DNA of 64,000 nt. It comes from Vicinamibacterales bacterium. Its GTDB lineage: Bacteria; Acidobacteriota; Vicinamibacteria; Vicinamibacterales; 2-12-FULL-66-21. Location of the stretch: the NCBI GenBank assembly GCA_036496585.1, contig DASXLB010000022.1, forward strand, positions 146,772-210,771, read 5' to 3'. How positions within the stretch are numbered: the stretch's first letter is position 1; each line of letters begins with the position of its first letter. Positions 58,804 to 64,000 of this stretch are shown here, piece by piece. The notes under the pieces are model-generated. The model searched no databases. It was not told the DNA's origin and saw nothing but the letters and a program-made list of their open reading frames with translations. Made by a program: the position numbers and the translations under genes.

Positions 58804-58899
58804 CTCAGGACCCTCAGCACCGCTGGCACCCCTGGCACCCCTGGCACCCTTAGCACCAGCACCTTTAGCACCTTTAGCACCCTTGGCACCTTTGGCACC
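58804..58899. repeat. Tandem 9-nt repeats, GGCACC type
   Basis: Ten 9-nt units (consensus CTTGGCACC on the plus strand) plus one 6-nt part unit (58858-58863), between the serine hydrolase start and the glycosidase stop. On the minus strand they read GGTGCCAAG, coding Gly-Ala-Lys in the frame of the hydrolase. Confidence 0.85.
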
Positions 58900-58917
58900 G
58901 GGGCCTTGTTTCCCCCC

Positions 58918-60210
58918 TCACCTCGGCGTCGCTTGCGGATTCGTCGCGCTGGCCGCGAACGCGCCCCTGCTGACTCTCGCCAGGTAGTCGGGTTCCTTCG
59001 CACCGATCAGGCTGTCGTAGGAAAACAGCACGAACCCCGCCGTGCCGAGGCGGCGCGCCGCCTGGATGTCCTCGATCGTCTGCGCCGGTGACAAACGGTA
59101 GGCGCCGATGCCGGCCCAGACAGTGTGGGCGCCGGCGGCTTCGCGGACCGCGGCAATCTGGTCCACGAAGCGTGCCGGCTCCTGCGTGTACGCCATCGGC
59201 GCGATCGCGTCGACGAGGCCGTCGGCGAGCCAGGCGCGCCAGTCCTGCAGCCGCTCTTCGGCCGCGTCCTGCGGGTCGGGCGCCACGGCGGCGCTAAGTA
59301 CGATCGACGGTTTCACCGCTCGAAGCGCCTGACGCACGCCGGCGACGAGCGCCGTCATGCGCGCGCGGCGGAAGGCCTTCCACTCGGCCGGAAACCGATC
59401 GGGATACGCGAACAGATCGTCGGCGGCGGCCGCATCGATCTGTGCGCGGACCGCAGCCGCCAGCCGCGGGCGCAGGTCGCCGCGGAACTCGGCGATCGCG
59501 AAGCGGCTGTAGTCGAACTGCGGATTCGGAAAGCGGGCGTAGTCGAGATGCACACCGTCGATGTCGTAGCGGCGGGCGAGGTCGGTGACCACCGTCTCGA
59601 AGTAGGCGACCGCGGCGGGCGTCACGGGTGAGACGTAGAGCCCCTCGACCGTCTCGAGCTGCCCGCGGGTCCAGCGCGCGATCCGCCCTGCGTACCCGGG
59701 GTTGGTCGGATCGACATGCGCCAGCTCCTGCGCGATCGGCCTCGGCACCATCAGCCACTCTGGATGCCGCGCGAGCAGGTGTTCCGGCGACACCGGTAGA
59801 TCGACGGCGCTCGAGATCAGGTTCACCGACACCCAGGCGTGGACGCGAAGGCCGGCCGCGTGCGCGTCGGCGAGCAGTGTCGCGAGGGGATCGAAAGACG
59901 CCGGCTGGCGGGCGAGATCTGCGGCGCGCGGCTCGATGGCGCTCGTGTAGTAGGCGTCACCGCGCCCTCGCACCTGCACGAGCAGCGTGTTGAACCCCTG
60001 TTCGCGCGCCGTGCGCACGAGCGTCGCGATGCTCGCTGGCGAGTTCAACGACGAGCGCAGCACCCACAGCGCGCGCGTTTCCGCCACGCTGACGGCGGGC
60101 TGCGCGTGCACACCCGCCGCCGGGGCGCCGCCGAGCGCGACGAACGCCGTCGCCGCGATGGCCAGCAGCGCGATGCGACGACCGCGCCGGAAGCCCGTGG
60201 GAAACATCAT
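58918..60210 (-). CDS. DigH-like glycosyl hydrolase (GHL10/DUF187 family)
   Basis: 430 residues from ATG 60210. Signal peptide (RIALLAIAATAFVALGGAPAAGVHA). TIM-barrel family with ETRALWVLRSSLNSPASIATLV, FNTLLVQVRGRGDAYYTSAIEP, GLRVHAWVSVNL, HPEWLM, IDGVHLDYARFPN, LFAYPDRFPAEWKAFRR, and DAIAPMAYTQ. These are GHL10 hallmarks. In E. coli, DigH cleaves peptidoglycan glycan strands that amidases have stripped of peptides. The frame is open upstream of 60210 but the signal peptide fixes the start. Divergent from the sugar kinase gene, 34 bp apart. Confidence 0.9.
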   Translation of the reverse strand: MMFPTGFRRGRRIALLAIAATAFVALGGAPAAGVHAQPAVSVAETRALWVLRSSLNSPASIATLVRTAREQGFNTLLVQVRGRGDAYYTSAIEPRAADLARQPASFDPLATLLADAHAAGLRVHAWVSVNLISSAVDLPVSPEHLLARHPEWLMVPRPIAQELAHVDPTNPGYAGRIARWTRGQLETVEGLYVSPVTPAAVAYFETVVTDLARRYDIDGVHLDYARFPNPQFDYSRFAIAEFRGDLRPRLAAAVRAQIDAAAADDLFAYPDRFPAEWKAFRRARMTALVAGVRQALRAVKPSIVLSAAVAPDPQDAAEERLQDWRAWLADGLVDAIAPMAYTQEPARFVDQIAAVREAAGAHTVWAGIGAYRLSPAQTIEDIQAARRLGTAGFVLFSYDSLIGAKEPDYLARVSRGAFAASATNPQATPR

Positions 60211-60244
60211 GGGAACAGCTGAGTGTACCATCGTAGTCACGCCC

Positions 60245-61189
60245 ATGCACGTGCTTGGAATCGACGCGGGAGGAACAAAGACCGTTTGCCAGCTCGCTGA
60301 CGCGGCTGGGAATGTGCTCGCGGAAGCCCGCCGCGGCGGCGCCAACCTGCAGGCCGCGGGGGAGCTGGAGGTCGAGAAGACGCTCTACGAGGTGATGGAG
60401 GCGGCGCTGGCGGGGCACGACGTCGTGCCAAGCGCCATCTGCCTCGGCATCGCCGGCGTCGATCGGCCCGACGACGCGCGCGTCGTCGGCGGCATCATGC
60501 GGCGGATCGGCTACAAGGCGCGCCTTCTCATCGTCAACGACGCGCTGGTGGCGCTCGAGGCGGGCGCGCCGGGGCGTCCTGGCGTTGTCGTGATCGCCGG
60601 TACCGGGTCGATTTGTTACGGGCGCAACGATCGCCGCGAAGCCGCGCGCGCCGGCGGATGGGGATTCGTGCTGGGCGACGAGGGGAGTGGTTACTGGATC
60701 GGCCGCGCCGCGCTGCGCGCGGTGCTGCGCCAGGCCGATCGGCGCGGCCCCGCGACCGCGCTCACGCCGCTCCTGCTCGCGCACTACGGCGTGCCCCGCG
60801 CGCAGGAGGTGATTCACCACGTCTATGCCGAATCGCTCCGACCCGCGGCGCTCGCCGCGCTGGCGCCGGTCGTCATGCGCGCCTTCAGCGCCGGCGACCA
60901 GGTGGCGGCCGGGATTCTCGAACGCGCCGCCGCCGAGCTCGAGTCGTCGGCGCTGATCGTCGCGCAACGGCTCGGCATGACGGGCTCGTCGTTTCCCTTT
61001 GTCCTCTCCGGCGGCATCTTCCGGGCGGTGCCGTGGCTCGAACAGGAGTTGGCGCGCCGGCTGCCGATGGCCTCGCCGGGGAGCTCGACGCGGCTGCTCG
61101 AGGACGAACCGGCGATCGGCGCCGTGCGGCTCGCGATCGCCGAGGCGCGCGGCGGCTACACGATTCCTTCGTACAAGGCGGATGCGTGA
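60245..61189 (+). CDS. BadF/BadG-family sugar kinase (GlcNAc or MurNAc kinase, MurK-like)
   Basis: 314 residues from ATG 60245. Actin-fold ATPase: phosphate-1 loop GIDAGGTKTVCQLAD, VNDALVALEAG, phosphate-2 loop IAGTGSICYGRN, GGWGFVLGDEGSGYWIGR (typical of N-acetylhexosamine kinases) and the adenosine site LSGGIF. The family includes GlcNAc kinases and the MurK enzymes that phosphorylate MurNAc and GlcNAc at C6. The following nagB (GTGA overlap) and nearby murQ support amino-sugar use. Which sugar it prefers is unproven. Confidence 0.88.
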   Translation: MHVLGIDAGGTKTVCQLADAAGNVLAEARRGGANLQAAGELEVEKTLYEVMEAALAGHDVVPSAICLGIAGVDRPDDARVVGGIMRRIGYKARLLIVNDALVALEAGAPGRPGVVVIAGTGSICYGRNDRREAARAGGWGFVLGDEGSGYWIGRAALRAVLRQADRRGPATALTPLLLAHYGVPRAQEVIHHVYAESLRPAALAALAPVVMRAFSAGDQVAAGILERAAAELESSALIVAQRLGMTGSSFPFVLSGGIFRAVPWLEQELARRLPMASPGSSTRLLEDEPAIGAVRLAIAEARGGYTIPSYKADA

Positions 61190-61932
61190 AGATCACGGTC
61201 ATCGACAACGATCGGGCGCTGGCGCGGACGCTCGCGGTGCAGATCGCCGCCATGCTGGGCCAGCGCCCAGCCCTCGTCTTCGGACTGGCGACCGGGCGGA
61301 CGCCGGTGCGGCTCTACCATGAGCTTGGCGCGCTGCACGCGAACGGACAGGCCGATTTCTCGCTCGCGACCACGTTCAATCTCGACGAGTTCCTCGGCAT
61401 CGCCGGCGATCACCCGGGCAGTTTCCGCACGTTCATGCACGAGCATCTGTTCTCGCGGGTCAACGTGCCGCCCGCGCAGATCAACTTCCTCGACGGCGCG
61501 GCTCCCGACCCCGACGCCGAATGCGCGCGCTACGAAACGGCGATCGCGGCGGCCGGCGGCGTTGACCTGCAGATCCTCGGCATCGGCACCAACGGCCACA
61601 TCGGCTTCAATGAACCGGCGCGCGTGCTCGAGCCCCGTACGCACCGCGTCACGCTCAAGGCCTCGACGCGGCGGAGCAACGCCGTGCTGTTCGGCGGCGA
61701 TCCCGACAAGGTGCCGGCACAGGCGTTGTCGATCGGGATGGCGACGATCCTCCACGCGCGGCGGATCGTCCTGATCGCGACGGGGAAGGCGAAGGCGAAA
61801 TGCGTCGAGCGGATGGTCAGGGGCCCGATCGACACGAGGCTGCCGGCGTCGTTCCTGCAGCTCCACCGCGACGCCGAACTGCTGCTCGATCGAGCCGCGG
61901 CGTCGGTGCTGCAGCCGGACGCGCCGCCCTGA
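61186..61932 (+). CDS. nagB: Glucosamine-6-phosphate deaminase
   Basis: 248 residues from GTG 61186, overlapping the kinase stop. Converts GlcN-6-P to fructose-6-P and ammonia. Seen: GLATGRTPVRLYHEL phosphate loop, TFNLDEFLGI (with the catalytic Asp), FMHEHLF, and ILGIGTNGHIGFNEPARVLEPRTHRVTL, all hallmarks. No nagA deacetylase is in the window, so the pathway needs one elsewhere. The 64 bp after it, with an inverted stretch, separate it from the convergent murQ. Confidence 0.95.
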   Translation: MKITVIDNDRALARTLAVQIAAMLGQRPALVFGLATGRTPVRLYHELGALHANGQADFSLATTFNLDEFLGIAGDHPGSFRTFMHEHLFSRVNVPPAQINFLDGAAPDPDAECARYETAIAAAGGVDLQILGIGTNGHIGFNEPARVLEPRTHRVTLKASTRRSNAVLFGGDPDKVPAQALSIGMATILHARRIVLIATGKAKAKCVERMVRGPIDTRLPASFLQLHRDAELLLDRAAASVLQPDAPP

Positions 61933-61996
61933 AGGGCCTGGCTCCTTCTGTACTTGTAGCGCAGGGCTTCAGCTCTGCCATCCGCCGAGAGGGGCC

Positions 61997-62959
61997 TCAG
62001 CCCTGCCGCTCACGCTGTCCGAGGAGCTCGCGGAGGCGGGGCTCGATGTCCTCGCCGATCGCCTCGCGCACCGAGTTGTCGGCCTGCCGCAGCCGCTTCA
62101 TCGCCTGCGGCAGCGTGAGGCCGGCCTTCTGCATCACGATCGCCGCCTTGACGTTCCAGCGCGCGCGCTTGAGCAGCGATTCCGCCTCGGTCGGATCGAG
62201 GCCGGTCACGACGTTGAGGATGCGCTTGGCGCGGTCTTTCAGTTTTTCGGACCCGGTCTTCACGTCGACCATCAGGTTGCCGTAGGTCTTGCCCCACTTG
62301 ATCATCGCGATCGTCGTGAGCATGTTCAGCACCATCTTGGTCGCGGTGCCCGCCTTCAGCCGTGTCGAGCCGGCGATGATCTCCGGGCCGACGCTGGGGG
62401 CGATCAGCAGATCGACGAAGTTCTGGAGTTCCGACCCCGGCCAGCAGGTCACGAAGATGATCTTGGCGCCCGCCTTCCGCGCGCGGGTCAGCGCGCCGCG
62501 GACGAACGGGGTGATGCCGCTCGCCGAGACACCGATGAGGACGTCCCGATTCGACAGGCGCAGCCGCGCGACGCTGCGGCCGCCTTCCTCGTAGTTGTCC
62601 TCGACCCCCTCCTTGGCCTCGAACACCGCCGCCTGCCCGCCGGCCATGATCGCCTGGACGAGTCTGGGATGCGTTCCAAACGTGGGAGGCATCTCCGATG
62701 CTTCTACCACGCCGAGACGCCCGCTCGTGCCGGCGCCGACGAAGATCACGCGTCCGCCCTTGCCGAGTGACTGCGCGATGATCTCGACGCCGTGCGCGAT
62801 CTTCTCTTTTTCCTTGTGTACCGCCGCGACGACCTTGCGATCCTCGTTGACGATCATGTCGACGATGTCGCGGACAGGCGCCTTGTCGACGGCGAGACTC
62901 GCGGGATTGATCTGCTCGGTGGGTAGCGACTGCCACTTCGAAGGGGGCGGACTGGCCAT
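61997..62959 (-). CDS. murQ: N-acetylmuramic acid 6-phosphate etherase
   Basis: 320 residues. Splits the lactyl ether of MurNAc-6-P giving GlcNAc-6-P and D-lactate. Seen: [18 protein letters not shown] start, the SIS-domain loop [22 protein letters not shown] with the active Glu, [53 protein letters not shown] and the C-terminal helical UBA-like end ([20 protein letters not shown]). Complete. It is convergent with nagB; its start codon is 33 bp from the divergent moxR start. Confidence 0.96.
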   Translation of the reverse strand: MASPPPSKWQSLPTEQINPASLAVDKAPVRDIVDMIVNEDRKVVAAVHKEKEKIAHGVEIIAQSLGKGGRVIFVGAGTSGRLGVVEASEMPPTFGTHPRLVQAIMAGGQAAVFEAKEGVEDNYEEGGRSVARLRLSNRDVLIGVSASGITPFVRGALTRARKAGAKIIFVTCWPGSELQNFVDLLIAPSVGPEIIAGSTRLKAGTATKMVLNMLTTIAMIKWGKTYGNLMVDVKTGSEKLKDRAKRILNVVTGLDPTEAESLLKRARWNVKAAIVMQKAGLTLPQAMKRLRQADNSVREAIGEDIEPRLRELLGQRERQG

Positions 62960-62992
62960 CGGACGGTAGTCGCTAGTATAGACTCAGCCGAG

Positions 62993-63994
<1,002 letters not shown>

Positions 63995-64000
63995 GCGAGC

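Noticed and set aside
58804-58899. CRISPR-like array
   Set aside because: Units are 9 bp, contiguous, without spacers; a minisatellite, not a CRISPR.

Overview
The window is about 64 kb of GC-rich bacterial DNA, densely coded on both strands, with many start/stop overlaps of the ATGA, GTGA and TAATG kind. Codon use, the gene set and several habits (exosortase/PEP-CTERM genes, sigma-54 activators, secreted proteins with regulatory-like beta domains, a pilus/secretion locus whose secretin carries a cohesin-like tail, 9-nt and TTGGCAG-type intergenic repeats) fit an Acidobacteriota genome, perhaps class Vicinamibacteria. That assignment is inference; there is no rRNA or tRNA gene here to anchor it. 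I see no prophage, insertion sequence or CRISPR array.

Layout. 1-2.9 kb: end of an HtrA protease, an NtrX-like response regulator and the RNase P RNA gene. 2.9-8.6 kb: an envelope/polysaccharide stretch (radical SAM/B12 protein, NAD-dependent sugar epimerase, secreted TIM-barrel-like protein, GT-C membrane glycosyltransferase). 8.9-15.8 kb: a nine-gene co-directional run (ComEA-like, pseudopilin, PilZ-like, a sigma-54 activator lacking the GAFTGA motif, a 68-residue secreted protein with twin CX6C motifs, a lipoprotein, an ABC permease and ATPase, a large beta-rich protein). Seven of these nine genes overlap their neighbours. It is the best candidate for an undescribed system. 15.8-23.3 kb: housekeeping genes (gcvT-gcvH-gcvP, class IV aminotransferase, NAD(P)HX repair enzyme, tsaE). 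23.4-27.0 kb: three paralogous small secreted proteins around a glycoside-hydrolase-like protein. 27-32.7 kb: guaB, secA and an M23 peptidase on the minus strand.

32.8-37.4 kb: an exosortase module (64-aa mini protein with a PEP-CTERM-like tail, a true PEP-CTERM protein, exosortase, EpsI, TPR lipoprotein). 37.5-40.9 kb: ComM-like AAA+ protein and a LysM transglycosylase. 41.1-43.3 kb: a two-gene bacterial microcompartment locus (aldehyde dehydrogenase with a targeting tail, and one BMC-H shell protein). 43.3-44.9 kb: a lipoprotein and an SLT transglycosylase. 45.1-57.6 kb: a type IV pilus/type II secretion hybrid locus (PilC, PilB, PilM, PilN, PilO, PilP-like, secretin with cohesin tail, two GspG-like pseudopilins, and a pseudopilin-like protein with a collagen-like tail). 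It is interrupted on the other strand by a DUF4214-methyltransferase and an Ig/PKD lipoprotein. 57.7-63.0 kb: a probable peptidoglycan-salvage locus (serine hydrolase, DigH-like glycosidase, BadF-type sugar kinase, NagB, MurQ). The window closes with a moxR gene carrying one in-frame TAG where a conserved glutamine codon is expected.

Common themes are cell-surface export and envelope turnover. Several candidate sigma-54 (-24/-12) promoters, read by eye only, lie before the ComEA-led operon, the exosortase module and the first secreted paralog. The two sigma-54-type activators in the window make such control plausible but unproven.
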